A DNA stretch of 64,000 bases, from contig JBCFYV010000012.1 of assembly GCA_039000515.1 (NCBI GenBank), positions 8,863,486 to 8,927,485 of the forward strand, in the 5' to 3' direction. The stretch's first letter is position 1. Every line of letters starts with the position of its first letter. A program made the position numbers and the translations under genes. The DNA is from Timema cristinae. Its lineage: Eukaryota; Arthropoda; Insecta; Phasmatodea; Timematidae. The notes under the pieces were generated by a model, which saw only the letters and a program-made list of their open reading frames with translations, was not told the DNA's origin and did not search any database. This document shows positions 36,949 through 48,707 of the stretch, piece by piece.

Positions 36949-37493
36949 GTAGGTGGGATTGTCTGTACAATAGATCTCCACTTTACGACCCTGATCTGGC
37001 AACCTATGTGCTAACCATTCCTGAATTGATGAGGCTTACTACGAGCTGCGGCCTGATCAACACTCAACACAGAGTCAAAATATCGGATCACGTGACAGCG
37101 GAGAAATTCTTTAAGCAATATAGACCTATGCTCTTACAGAGAACAACTCTTTCTCAACGTTATCAATATATTTTATTACTTTTAAATGACATTATTTAAA
37201 AAAAGAAAATGTACACTCCATTTATCCTGAGAAGTGACGAACTTCAATTCTTGATTCCATTATGGGGAACTTTATCAGATTTGGCTTTGGTGTAACCTGT
37301 CAAGGTCAGGGTAAACAAAGCATTCTTATCCAGGTGATACAAATAATTATAATTTTAAGTGGTTTTTTTCAATATGGATAGTACTGTAGTTTTGTAAATG
37401 CAAATATAATATATCACTGCTCTTATACATTGAATATCACCGCTGAGGGAACTGCAGGTCTTAAGTCTAGAACGAACAAAGAAACATTCCCCC

Positions 37494-38180
37494 GGAAACA
37501 TTGTTTGCCAACATGTTGCCCTTGTTTCAGAAACAGTTGGCCAACTGTTCTCTAACTGTTTCACAACTGTTTCCTAAATGTTGGCCAACAGTTTGGCAAC
37601 ATTTTTTCATGTTGCCTTTGGGTTTCCCAGCCAGCGAGGAAAACATGTTTCCCGTGATCCATTTCAAATGGGTTACAAGAAACAATGTTGGTCAACATTT
37701 CCGATAACAAGCAACGTGGGCGGTCTGACTGCTATTCACACCGAGACATCAGTTACTGATATCTCCTTTTGTCATGTCGGTGGTCAACCGAAAAAACTCT
37801 GGAACTGATTGAAATATTTTATACAAATAAGTTACACTGTTGTTGGATTTGACAATTGAGGACTATAAAAATCGCGTAAAAAACAGGATGTTTTAATAAA
37901 ATAAGTGGAAAGTTTTCAGTTAGTGTAAATAAACACGAACCCATCACCGTTTTCTTCTTTTCTGTCTTGTTGAACAGATCATAGCTACATACAAAGCACA
38001 AGCCATAGCAACACCTCAACAGACATCTTTCACTCAACTGAACTCTGAATGGGAAACAAATGTTTCATCATAATAGACTGGGCGCGAAACAATGTTTCTT
38101 TAATGTTTTCCAACAAGCTGTTTCACATGTTGGCTAACAGTTGGGGAACAGTTGGCCAACAGTTGGCCAACGATGTTTCC
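37494..38180. mobile_element. TIR element with internal CAGTTGGCCAA repeats
   Basis: GGAAACATTGTTTGCCAAC at the left is mirrored by GGCCAACGATGTTTCC at the right. Both subterminal regions carry many copies of AACAGTTGGCCAAC or its variants (37530-37600 and 38095-38170) in opposing orientation. The middle is unrelated AT-rich sequence. Arrays of transposase-binding-like repeats inside each end suggest a non-autonomous DNA transposon. Its superfamily is not assigned. Confidence 0.6.
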
Positions 38181-38486
38181 AAGTCTGTACTAAGCTAGGG
38201 AAGATTGACCACAGGATAACAAGAAAAAGAAAACGCCATTTCCCAACTGTATTATTATTATTATTTATTTATTTGAGGTATTTAACTTGCACTTTCTGAA
38301 CCGAGTGATTATATCGGCAAGAGTGAAAGGACCTACCAATTTTGCAGGGAAAGGTATTTTAATATTACTTTCCATAGTCTTTTTACATGCCACAATAGAC
38401 ATGGGCCCGATGAATTTACCCCCCCCCCCCCCCCCCCGCCCCAAAGGAATATGTGCTACGGATTTTTATCACTCAAGAAAAATCCG

Positions 38487-38565
38487 TTGATCCTGACTGG
38501 GCTCGAACCCATGAGCATGGAGTCCTGAGGCGAGAACATTACCCCTAGACCACCGATGTTGACGT
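38487..38565 (-). repeat. tRNA-like pseudogene or SINE head
   Basis: The minus strand reads GGTGGTCTAGGGGTAATGTT...ATGGGTTCGAGCCCAGTC, with clear A and B boxes and a TGGG/CCCA T-stem. Acceptor-stem pairing is not evident. This is more likely a SINE head than a working tRNA gene. Confidence 0.5.
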
Positions 38566-38814
38566 ACCAACAGTAAACATGCAGTTCCCCAAAGAGGATA
38601 TCCGGTGTAGAGTGTGAGACGTCTCACTTTAACAACCATCGTTAAGGAATCAATTAGGTCGTTAGATCAGGGAGCAGTGATTATATTGGCTATAACTACA
38701 TTTTGGCAAATCAGGTCACTAGTATCGGCAGGTTACTAACAAAATTAGTTGTCTATCATGAACTATTTTCACTGTGAGATTAGAAAGAAAAAAACTTCGC
38801 TTATAAAATTAAAT

Positions 38815-38895
38815 GGCCATCCCGGGGATTAAACCTTGGACCCTTAGCTTTGTAGGAGATTGCGCCACCAGCTAAGCTAAAGAGTCGATGAATAC
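38815..38895 (-). repeat. tRNA-like pseudogene or SINE head
   Basis: The minus strand reads TTAGCTTAGCTGGTGGCGCAA... and then AAGGTTTAATCCCCGGG, with A- and B-box-like words at tRNA spacing. It differs in sequence from the copy at 38487. Confidence 0.45.
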
Positions 38896-38992
38896 TTGAC
38901 CTTTCAAACATTTAAATTAAGCTTTTTACGGACATCAAACAGTTAAGAGATGGTTTCACCAAAGCCGTAGTCCCCGAAAATTAATTAACAGC

Positions 38993-38994
<2 letters not shown>

Positions 38995-39058
<64 letters not shown>
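38995..39058. repeat. (TA)n microsatellite, about 31 units
   Basis: A perfect alternating TA tract of about 62 bp, the longest simple repeat in the window. Confidence 0.95.
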
Positions 39059-39060
<2 letters not shown>

Positions 39061-39549
39061 CTTTATTTATGGGTCAAACAATATCAAAATTAAGGCACAA
39101 GTACAAATTAGGGGGCTATGTTACTATAAAAAACACTTTAAGGATCTTCTATAGGTGTTTAAATATATAGATTTTTTTAGCTTCTGGCAATTGGAGGATG
39201 TTCCCAACAAGACACTCCTGAAATTATTGGCTTGCTACAGCCTTGGGTTTCACAGATTAGGAGATGGTTTTAATATTTCTTGAAATCATTTATTATTGTA
39301 GATAAAATAAGTTACCATTGACTGCACATTAGTGTTCCTAGCAGTATTACATTTAATTAAAATAAAATAAAAATCAAAGATTTAATATAGTTTTTAATAC
39401 GCATTGCTCTTTAGTGCCGTAGTATTTTAATATTATTGGGCTGTCTATTTGCTTCGTAAAGATATTTAATCCATGTGAGCAAGATTTGGAGAGTGAATTA
39501 GATGAAAATGTACCAGAGTTTCCAGTAAAACGGGTGAGGAAGCTCCTTT

Positions 39550-39630
39550 TCATTTTTAAAACAGAGTACAGCCATAATGGGATCCAAACCACGACCTCCA
39601 GTGCTCAGAGAGAAGAATACTAGCTCACGC
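39550..39630 (-). repeat. tRNA-like scrap
   Basis: The minus strand has CTAGGCGTGAGCTAGTATTC and then CGTGGTTTGGATCCCA, words resembling A and B boxes. Weak; a SINE head is the likeliest source. Confidence 0.3.
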
Positions 39631-39891
39631 CTAGCTTTGCTGCATTCCTGTTATCCAGGTAGTGGCGACTCGTAAGGCTATTTATCAGCTCTATGGACTG
39701 AGCTGCACGCAATCCTTATTCTCTAATCGTACGTGCGAAGTTGAATGTTTGTGTGAGTGCATTGCTAATCCTCCAATCAGAGTTGAGCGGGTCTCTCAAA
39801 GTCATGCAAAGAGTCCCTCGGTCGATACCACGCCCCAAATACATAACTAAACATTCACTAGGGGTCACCTACAGAGAACGGTGCTAGAACC

Positions 39892-40135
39892 CACTCTGGT
39901 GGGCACACGGTCTAAAACGTTAGTCACAGGTAACGGGGAGGTAGGAGTTCAAATACTCGCCAGGTGTACTTATATGATTTTGTTTGAATGGTTTTCCACG
40001 CAAATGAAAGTACATTTTCCTCTAAAATTATATCTTCATCCTTATCTCATTAGTTTAAATATCCGCGCCGTATAAAAGTCCCAACAGACAGTGTAAACAC
40101 GCGTGAAATCCAAACGGGTAGCAAAAGACAAACAA
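39892..40135 (+). mobile_element. Diverged SINE, left member of an inverted pair
   Basis: GGTGGGCACACGGTCTAAAACG, GTAACGGGGAGGTAGGAGTTC, GAATGGTTTTCCACGCAAATG, TACATTTTCCTCTAAA and AAACGGGTAGC appear in plus-strand SINE order. Confidence 0.65.
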
Positions 40136-40164
40136 ATAAAACAACGCGAATGTAAAAAAAAAAA

Positions 40165-40402
40165 ATACCTGTCCGGGTTATACGCTTAGATACAAATTAC
40201 ACTCATGGTTTTTGGAATTATGAAGGTTATATTTATAGGAAGTGTACCCGTATTTACGTGAAGGGAAAGTGGAAAACCATTTTGGAAAAACCACCCTCAA
40301 TACACCCAACCAAGATTAGAGACTCGATCTCCCCATCATCAGTAGTTTAGTCTACTGTGAGAGTAGCGCCTTAGACTATGCGGTCACCAAAGCGGGTGTG
40401 GA
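40165..40402 (-). mobile_element. SINE, right member of an inverted pair
   Basis: CCTGTCCGGGTTATACGCTTAG, AGTGTACCCGTATTTACGTG, GTGGAAAACCATTTTGG, AGATTAGAGACTCGATCTCC and GCGGTCACCAAAGCGGG appear in minus-strand SINE order. With the plus-strand copy just to its left it could form a long RNA hairpin. Confidence 0.75.
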
Positions 40403-40454
40403 TTTTAATTAAAATGTATACGTCTATAATACTCCCACAAAATACCCCCTCTCT

Positions 40455-40665
40455 AACACGAGACGAGTCCTAAGACTTTCCTAATCGATAGAGGTAAACC
40501 TATCACTGGAGGACTTTACGCTAAGGAACTAGGGAAGACGTATTCAGACGTGTATCTTGTAGATAAGATCATCAGACGTCCTGGTGATAGAGGGTACGTC
40601 CACTGACTAGGTTTAGACTTGGTGCCCAACTTGTGGTTCAACGCGGCCAGCATCGTCTAAGGAGG
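40455..40665 (+). pseudogene. C-terminal fragment of a Polinton-type integrase with chromodomain-like end
   Basis: One frame reads SPKTFLIDRGKPITGGLYAK, ELGKTYSDVYLVDKIIRR and then a chromodomain-like YVH-stop-LGLDLV and LWFNAASIV, ending at TAA. This is the order at the C-terminus of Polinton/Maverick-like (F54H12.3-type) integrases: G.FY..EL, D.YLV.K..RR, then a V.W.G......W....I module. A TGA stands where a Trp codon (TGG) would be expected, so the copy is dead. It is on the plus strand, opposite to the longer remnant at 23540-24510, which ends just where this one begins in family terms. Family call by motif, not by search. Confidence 0.65.
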
Positions 40666-41320
40666 GAAATCTAGTAGTTCCCACTCCTCTCTCTGAGCGT
40701 ATAAAGGTGAGAGCGGACCATTAGTATCATTCCAGTCGAAAATGTTACGATGGTTAGGTTACAGTTAGAAGAACGGATCCCTTCAATAGCCAGGTATGTG
40801 TGAACTCAGTCAGTAGAGTCCTGCTCCAAGAGCTTTCCTGAGTACAAGATGAAGAATGGTGATAGTCCCGAGATCCCTCGTATACGGGAGCTGAAGAAGG
40901 ACCCGCTGGATAAAGATACTATATGCCGAGCGTTAGACTGAGTCGAATAGCAAGGTTAAAGAGTTTGTTGGAACTCGAGAAGGGTTGGACCTATAACGTG
41001 TGTCGTTTAGAGGAGGAAGAAGACGAAGAAAAAAAGTACGTTGCTTAAAAGCCCAACATTGTTGCGCCTGATAATGTAGGGAGGGTTTTACTGCCCGGTA
41101 AGAACCTTGGACGGTAAGATATAGGTTGGTTTCACACTTTCTACCGCGGCCGAACCTATCTAAGAGGTGATATCTACGAAAGGTTCAAGTGGTAGTGCCT
41201 GATAGCAGAACATAGTGCTGTTGATAACGTGAGAGTTGTCGCAAACCTTCCTCAAAGACTATATTTGTACGAGAGTGAGGGAGAGAGAAACCTTATTTAT
41301 TTGTATGTGTGACTATCATT
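40666..41320 (+). other. Possible remnant of the next Polinton-associated gene
   Basis: About 20 bp after the integrase remnant, TATAAAGG at 40700 is followed by TAGTATCATTCCAGTCG and an ATG at 40742, a TATA/initiator/start arrangement. Downstream frames are GC-rich but broken by stops. Open pieces include LLELEKGWTYNVCRLEEEE. I cannot name the gene; calling it part of the same element is inference. Confidence 0.3.
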
Positions 41321-41630
41321 TTACAAATAATAATAATAAATGCATTTAAAGAATTTACATTATTTATTATCGATTTAATAAATAATTTATTTAATCTATC
41401 TTATTTTTTGCACAATGATCATAGGTACACAATTTAACAAACCTTCCAAGATGTATAGTTGAAAGGGCCAAAAGATTTTTAAAAATAATTAGCGAACAAA
41501 AATACGTAATTTTTGTTTGTCACTTTTTAATATATTAGCAAAGGTTACGATGTTGTGTAGTTATATGGATACTTTTTTTATAGTGTACTCGATGGTTTAT
41601 TGTAGTAGAGCTATATAGCGATTAAAATAA

Positions 41631-42603
41631 ATGGTATGGAACTCCGCACGGACTTTCTCACTATATTGTTTGAAAATGGAGATTTACTCAAAACTCGTAA
41701 TATATGTAAAACGAAATAATATACACTAGCAAACCCAAGCATAAATTGCACTATAATTACGTAAAACTTTTTTTTTAGTCCTGGTTTTAAATTTTATAAT
41801 TTTGTTTTTAAAGAATTGATGTCCTCATTTATATGTTTGGACCGATAAAAAAGATCAATGTTGGGTCCACAAGGGTCAACACTTAATATTCAAATTTCAA
41901 CTTCTGGTTAAAATTTTCGACATTTTATTAGGTGTTGCAAATCTTCATGGCATCGCATTGATATTAAATTCCTCATTTATAAATTTTGACCAATAAAAAA
42001 TTTAATATTGACTATTGAGTCTAAAATGAAGATAGATCATTGTTGTACAAACATTTCTCCTAAGAGGTTTAAGGAAAAACAACATAAACTTTTAGAGACT
42101 TACTTAAATTTAATTAAGCCATGGCATTGGAGATTATTGAGTTAAAAATTAAATAGTATCTATTTACAACTAAAGTTCACAAAATGGTAAACAATATATT
42201 TGCCAATATCTCAGAAAATGTTGGATTTATAAAAAAATATTAATATTACTACAATTTTGCAATGATAAGTTATTTCGTATCTCAAATAGTTGAGGAGATA
42301 CGAAATTTCTGCTTCTGTAAAATACCCTAAAATTCATTTCCATGGTAAAATTAAAATAGCCAGTTTATTTATAATCTTAATCAACACCTAAATACGAATT
42401 TTAATCAAAATCGTTAGAGTCGATTTTGAGAAAAATCGATTTTTTTTCTCTTTTCGCCCTTTCTTAAACTACTCTTAATTTTAAGTTTAAACAGACACAC
42501 AGACAGACGTCATTGCAAAGACCACTTTTTAGGGTTTGGAGGGTCTTGAGACGTTGACATCCATCAACATTTCAGGTTAAATTTTCTTTTGCGGTCTACG
42601 AGA
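41631..42603 (-). repeat. Dispersed repeat family D, reverse copy
   Basis: Reverse complement of 2402-3362 over essentially its full length, diverged by substitutions and small indels. It abuts the BEL/Pao remnant that begins near 42620. Confidence 0.7.
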
Positions 42604-42619
42604 GTTATGAGAGGCAGGT

Positions 42620-44665
42620 ATAGAGTGTGAAGATCGTAAAGGTCGTATTGAGGTCCTGTTAGGTGTAGACACCATTCATTGGGAGGCTTCTCACTGGTCG
42701 CACGCGTATTTTGATTTGGGGAGCGACTGTTGTCGAAACAAAACTGCGTTGGAAACTAGTGGGCAAGGAACAAAATGCCAACATATATTAGGCCTATTCC
42801 ATTTTATCATCAGTGGTTACTAGTCTGCATATCACAAAGGGCAATCGTCGAGAGTTGTAGAGTCTGAAGACATTGGGAATTACCGATCCTAATGAACAAA
42901 GAAGCAGGGTTGAAATGTAACAGGATATAATGAGCCACTTTCTACATACTGTCCTTGTAAAGGATTAAATACATTATGAAGTCAATCTTTCTTGGCAGGA
43001 TAACCGCTGTTTCTTGCCTTCCAATTTTAACATGTCATGTAGGCGTATAAATAGTACCATTAAAAGTCTAAAAGTCAAAGGACTGTATGAAAATTATGAT
43101 CAAGTTCTGCGGAACGGGGAGAAAGCAGGAATAATCTAGGAGATATCACTGATACCATTAGAATATATCACAGCTCATTATTTGTTTCATTGACTTGTCG
43201 TTATGGAGTCGAGCTTAACAACAAAAAAATGTCCTGTGTTTGATCCATCATCTAAATAAATAGAGGGGTACCATCACTAAATTATTGTATTTATGAAGGT
43301 CCTAATTTGATTGAGCAAATTCCTGCCATGCTACTTAGATTTCAAGAAAATAAGTTTGGGATTTCTGTAGATATTCATCAAGTATTCCCGCAAATCAGTG
43401 TATGTCCAGAAGACAGAAATTATTTACGGTTCCAGCGGGGGGACGTAAACAGTGGAATTATGAAAGTTTTCCAACAGATCAAGGTAGTTTTTTGGATTGA
43501 AGTGTAGTCCCTTTATTTTAGAGGAGGTTTAAAATCATCATTTTCCAGAGTCAGGAAAAGACACTAAGAAAGGAAGATTTTGTCATCAAACTTTGAAAAG
43601 TGGGGATGAGTGTGAATACAATTAAAACACCGGAAATATGTATTTCAAAAGCAAAAGTTGTAGTGGCTGCTGGTGAATTCTATCCACATGCTTGAATACA
43701 TATAGGGAATAAAGGACTTGTCCCCAAAATACTTGGACTTATGTGGGATTCTAAAGAAAATGTTTTACATCTAAATTTGAAATGTTTTAAGAAGGAAAAG
43801 GTTCAAAACGTGTCGCTAGTACAGCGTCTGTTTGATCCCACCTGTCTTGATACTTCAGTGAATATTCGAGTAAAAATTATTCTTCGAGCTACATTTGAAA
43901 AAAAGCTGGCTTGGGACAATAAGTTGGATGTATAAATGGAGAATGAGTTCTGAAAATGGGTGGAGGACTTATTACTGTTGTATGGGAAGTAAAGAAGAAA
44001 GCGGCATCAATGTATTCTTCGATCCATCTAAAGATGTGTATGTTGCTTTAATTTTATTGCGATCAAACATTGGGAACAATGTTAGAGTCCACCTAATACA
44101 AGCAGTCACGTCTTGCGCCCCCAAAATGTTTAACTATAACTAGACTAGAATTGATGGCTGCAGCCATAGCTACACGTGTGATGCACTTAACTGTGAAAGC
44201 ATTGAGGTGAAGTAAGGTGAAGTACTGTGCTGATTTTCATGTGGTCCAATTCTATAACTGTACGCACAGGAATACACCACGATGAACAGTGGTGAATATT
44301 CGTGAAAATCAGGGTGGATTAAATAAAGATGTATACCTGAGCTAAACAATGAAGACATATACCAGATCACCAAAATCCTGCATATCTACCCAGTAGTGAT
44401 TCCAGTAGCGTGAGCTGCTGAATAGCTGGGGAGCGCTGGAATACCAGCTGGGAAGCATATTATTGGAGTGATATCGTCTAAGACGGAAGAACTAACCCCT
44501 CACTAACATAGTCCGGCCCACTTGGAAACAAGTGTTGTTGTCGGGCATCTGGTCCGTCAACAAGTCACTCAGACGGCTGCTTTCAGTTCACAAGATGCGA
44601 CTGGGAACAACATCAGAAGAACCTGCAGACTCCGAGAGGAAAGAACTTGTCAATTGGGTTAAGTT
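42620..44665 (+). pseudogene. Degraded BEL/Pao retrotransposon pol (older copy)
   Basis: In order on the plus strand, with stops and frame shifts between: a post-protease segment EVLLGVDTIHWE (about 42650); a linker with NFNMSCRRINSTIKSLKVKG and LYENYDQVLRNGEKAGII; RT entry VVMESSLTTKKCPVFDPSSK; then GPNLIEQIPAMLLRFQENKF and ISVCPEDRNYLRF. Next come the connection VQRLFDPTCLDTSVNIRVKI and a trailing AYLP-like and ERWNTSWEAYYW segment like the region before integrase. These follow the gene order of Pao-clade pol. The YxDD active-site stretch is lost, and no LTR or integrase was identified. It is clearly older than, and different from, the element at 50916. Confidence 0.75.
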
Positions 44666-45169
44666 ATTTTTTTTAGTCTTTATGTTATTTTATTTATATT
44701 TAGGTTAAGTTAGGTTTAGGTCCATACAGGTGGTGGCTTAGGTTGTAAGTAGGTGGAGCGAAATCTCCGATAGGGCGCCTACTCAGGTGATGGATAGGGG
44801 GATGCTCGCCACCACCGGAGCTTTCGCCAACTCTGGTGACTATTAGATCCAGAGGTTGGCGGAACAGTCAGTGTTGAAGAGTACCAGGGGCGTAAAATAC
44901 CCGGGAAGGACCAACAAGTAGGACATAAACTATATGGTAGACAGATAGATTACATGCAAATTACATAATTTAATTATTATTTAAAAATGGGATATTGTAT
45001 AATAGATTATGTAGTCAAAAATATGTAAGTAGATTTAAGTCCTGAGCAACCCTCTATGTGTCGGTATAGATGAAAATTAATTAAATAAATATCCTCTAGA
45101 AGCTGTGAGGCAAGGCAGCTATTGTCATAACATTCGTAGAAGGGGCCAACGTGGCTCAAGGAACCTGCT

Positions 45170-45236
45170 GAAGATTGACCTAATATGGAGTTACTAAAGG
45201 TAGATTGCTCTACCATTGAGCTATCCAGAAGTGGTC
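45170..45236 (-). repeat. tRNA-like pseudogene
   Basis: The minus strand reads GGATAGCTCAATGGTAGAGC, a canonical tRNA D-arm and A box. The B box (TTAGGTCAATCTT) is worn and no acceptor stem closes. Confidence 0.4.
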
Positions 45237-46199
45237 ATGTGTGCATAGTCATTCTTCACTCATATTTTAAGGCATAGTATGTGATGAACGTGCGGAAATC
45301 ATCGGCTACAAATGGTGTGGATCAATTAAGATCATGAGCAATCAGATAACTCAGCCATCTTTGACTCAGAAGGACTTTATACTGACAATAGTATAATGGC
45401 AATTGTATTCATGTTCACACTTAATTTGTTTAAAATATCATTCTTCGAGACTAGTTTTAAAAACTTGTAAAGCACATTTCTTATCCCCACTTTTGAAATG
45501 CCAAGATGTTACAAAGGTAAAGGTGTTTATCGGACATTTGATCATCCATATAACATTTAAATGGTAATTTTCTTTCCATAGTCCTTGAGTTTTAAGAGAT
45601 TGATTTATTTGAATATGACGCCTTGGCTATCCCAACACCGGCAGGACGTTTGTATAGGCCTGTTTTCAATACTTATAAATGTATTAAGTATGTTTTAAAA
45701 CAAAATGTAAAAACACAATTGTTCTTTTATTTCACACTCAATGCTTTCACATACTGCATTGTGTCATCAGACTCACCAAGAGGGCATATTTTTTTATCTA
45801 CATCAAATTTTTATACTTCTAGTCATGTGATCTGCAGTTGTTACTTTTGATAAATAGTTAAATGTTTATAAATAGCACTAATAAAATTGTAATATTTTAT
45901 TACTGTTGACCCAACACATTCTGTTAAGATTTTCTAAAAAGGTTGTTTTTACCAAAATCCTAGTATAAATTCTTAGATGACTTAAATGGGTAAAAATGGG
46001 TAAAAATTAATTATTGTTAGATTCTATAGGTAGGCTACTACTGATATTTAATGTGTAACTGGCTTTAAGATACAACAAATTGTTGCGATGAAGGATAAAT
46101 TGAAAATATTCTTTGTTATAAAGAAAATATAAAAATCTTTAAATAGTTATAAATTGCCACTATTTAACTTTTTCAACTATTACATTTAACACAAGGATT

Positions 46200-46420
46200 A
46201 TTAAAGATGTAATATATCGGCTAAGGGTGAATAGAGTGATTAAAAAGTACACCCCCATTAGAACGGAGATGGGAAAGAAAACACACAAAGTCACATCAAA
46301 GGTGGAAAATCATCCCTAAATTCACTCAGTTTATATTACAGCCTAGTCTTCAGTCAGCTGTGAGCCACTCCACTGTAATAGTGACGCAATATACTGTGTG
46401 ACCACAAGTACTACTAAGGA
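46200..46420 (-). mobile_element. Worn SINE remnant
   Basis: AAGTACACCCCCATTAGAACGG, AAGGTGGAAAATCATCCC and ACTCCACTGTAATAGTGACGC roughly follow minus-strand SINE order. Low certainty. Confidence 0.3.
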
Positions 46421-46494
46421 AAAAATCAAAAATACAGATTAAATGATTATACCTCTTCAAAATGAGTACACAAGATAATACAATAACATTGCTA

Positions 46495-46750
46495 GTCACT
46501 TTGGTACCACATGGTCTAAGGTGTCATCCTCGCAATAGACTAGGCTGCCGATGATGGGGAGATATAGGTTTTAATCCTGGTCGAGTGTACTGAGGGTAGT
46601 TTTTACAAAATTGTTTTCCACTTTCCTTCCATTCGAATGTAGGTACACTTCCTCTAAATTAAATCTTACTTATCATTAAGCCATTATCATAATTAGTAAA
46701 TAAGTGTATTACTTGAACAGATATTAAGACACAGTGAAGAAGACGAAGAA
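46495..46750 (+). mobile_element. tRNA-derived SINE
   Basis: CACATGGTCTAAGGTGTCATCC (A-box region), GATGGGGAGATATAGG then TTTTAATCCTGGTCGAG (B box), TGTTTTCCACTTTCC, GTAGGTACACTTCCTCTAAA and GACACAGTGAAGAAGACG occur in order. Confidence 0.7.
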
Positions 46751-48707
46751 TAAGAATGATGGTGACGATGATAATAATAGAAATTGGAGCCCAACAAAGG
46801 TACTTTAAAGGATGCCTAACTAAGTTATCGTCTTAGATTCATGATTATAATTTATGCAAGGACCTACTTACACTTAGCAGTGGTGTATTGCTAAAAAAAG
46901 AAGTGCCGGAATGCATACTTGTAACATGAACGATTTTTGAATACACGTGTATATAATAAGCACAATTTGTACGCATTCAAATCCCAAACACAATGGAAAT
47001 AACTTCAAAATGTAAACGTGTGTACACAAGTAGAAAATGGCAAAGGCAGCACCATCCATTATAGGCCTATTGTCGCAGATGTATGTATTAATCCTATAAT
47101 GGGTGGTCCTTGGTCGTAAATTGTAATGCTATATATCGGTTAATCTTACTGTAAAACATGGCATTAATAGTTGAAGGAGCCAAGGGGAGCTATGACTTAC
47201 ATAACTGCATGAATGTAACTAAGCCATAGGCGAAACAATGTTTAGTTATCTCCTTCAAGTAATTTCCAAAGTTGATCCACTGGACGTTCTGTGTCCTTGA
47301 CTGCTTTTATCTGAGTATCAGTTGCTGAGTGATGATTCTTCAGCCACTTGCGAACGTAATTATCTAGTTTCTACTGTTCGATTGGAGGTGTCTGTGAAGT
47401 TTTATAAACATAAGTAAACTAAACTATTTAGTAATCTTGTTCTAATATCCGTAATTGGTCCATAGTGCTAAAGCCTCTTTCACATTCAGAAGAGTTGCAA
47501 GGGATAACTTTTGAACAATTAATAAAAGTAATCAAATTAGATGGAATATTTCACCCGCCATTGTCCAGGAATTATCTGTAGGCCGTGAGTGTTCTCTAAA
47601 ATACCAATCTGAAGTGGCTGCAAATAAACTCTATTTCAGTTTCTCCATAACCTGGGTGTATTTCCGCTGGCCATTCGTTAGTTTCTAAAACAGAAAGCTC
47701 TGAAATGAGGTTGGCCTTACTGGAAATAATGTTTGTAGAGTCTGGTTGTGATCAAATTGACTCGTGTGAAGATATTGTTGAAAATAAGTGGCATTTCAAA
47801 TTGTTTATGATGCTTGTTAAAAACTGAGAGTGATTAACAGAAACAATCTTTTTGTTATCAGTCAGTTTTACTGAGCAAAATTCTCTTTTCTTTACAGCAT
47901 TCTTTGCTTCCAAAATATGTTTACCTTTATGTTCCTTCATTGAGTCTAGAAATCGTATGGTGTGACGAACTAGCTTATCAGCATCAACTAGAGTCATATC
48001 TCATTTCTGGAGGGACTCGGGAAAAAGTGAAAGTTTGAATAAAACAACATGCATGAGTCCGGATCCATTACAAATTGTTTCAATGAAATACGTTTGTAAA
48101 GACCCTTGAATTTGTCTTGGTCCGATTGCGAGTGTTTTGTATCATTACTTGCAGACTCAACGTGACAACACAGATCTATATATTTTCCAAACTGCAGAAA
48201 CTGTTTGAAACGAATTTGAAACCCACCTCACCCCCAATACATAGGCGGGTTTTCTTTCTCTCTTCATTTAATGTCGAAGCACACTTTTCAATTTCATTTT
48301 GGTTTTTGGGAGATTGGCTATATAATGAGTACAGTTTGTTCATAAATGTATGGAAATTATCAACACCACGTAAGGTGGGTGTCCCTGATATAGCCATGCT
48401 AAGGTGTGAGATTTTTCTAAACGTCATTTTGAAAAAAAAAAAAAAAATTTTTTTATAAATTGTTCTCGGGCGAATAGACTTTCATAAAAAAATTGTATTC
48501 CCCATAAAAATAGTTTTACTGGTCCAAAAAAAACAAAATTCCAAAAATCTACCTAGTGGCCATGTTATGAACAAATGCACATTATATAGCCACCCTTGTT
48601 CCATGATCTACATATCGTGATTTTTTCCAGTTTCATACTGCAGTTCTGCTCAAATTTAATAGTTTTAGTGTAAAATGAATAAACATGATACTAAATAATC
48701 CTTTTTG

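Noticed and set aside
36949..37199. Continuation of the exon 4 frame to a stop at 37199
   Set aside because: A GTAGGT donor at 36949 in the right phase for the next exon makes this intron; the residues lack the cysteine pattern.
38487..45236. Working tRNA genes on the minus strand (38487, 38815, 45170)
   Set aside because: A- and B-box words are present, but acceptor stems do not close and the T or anticodon arms are worn; SINE heads or pseudogenes fit better.
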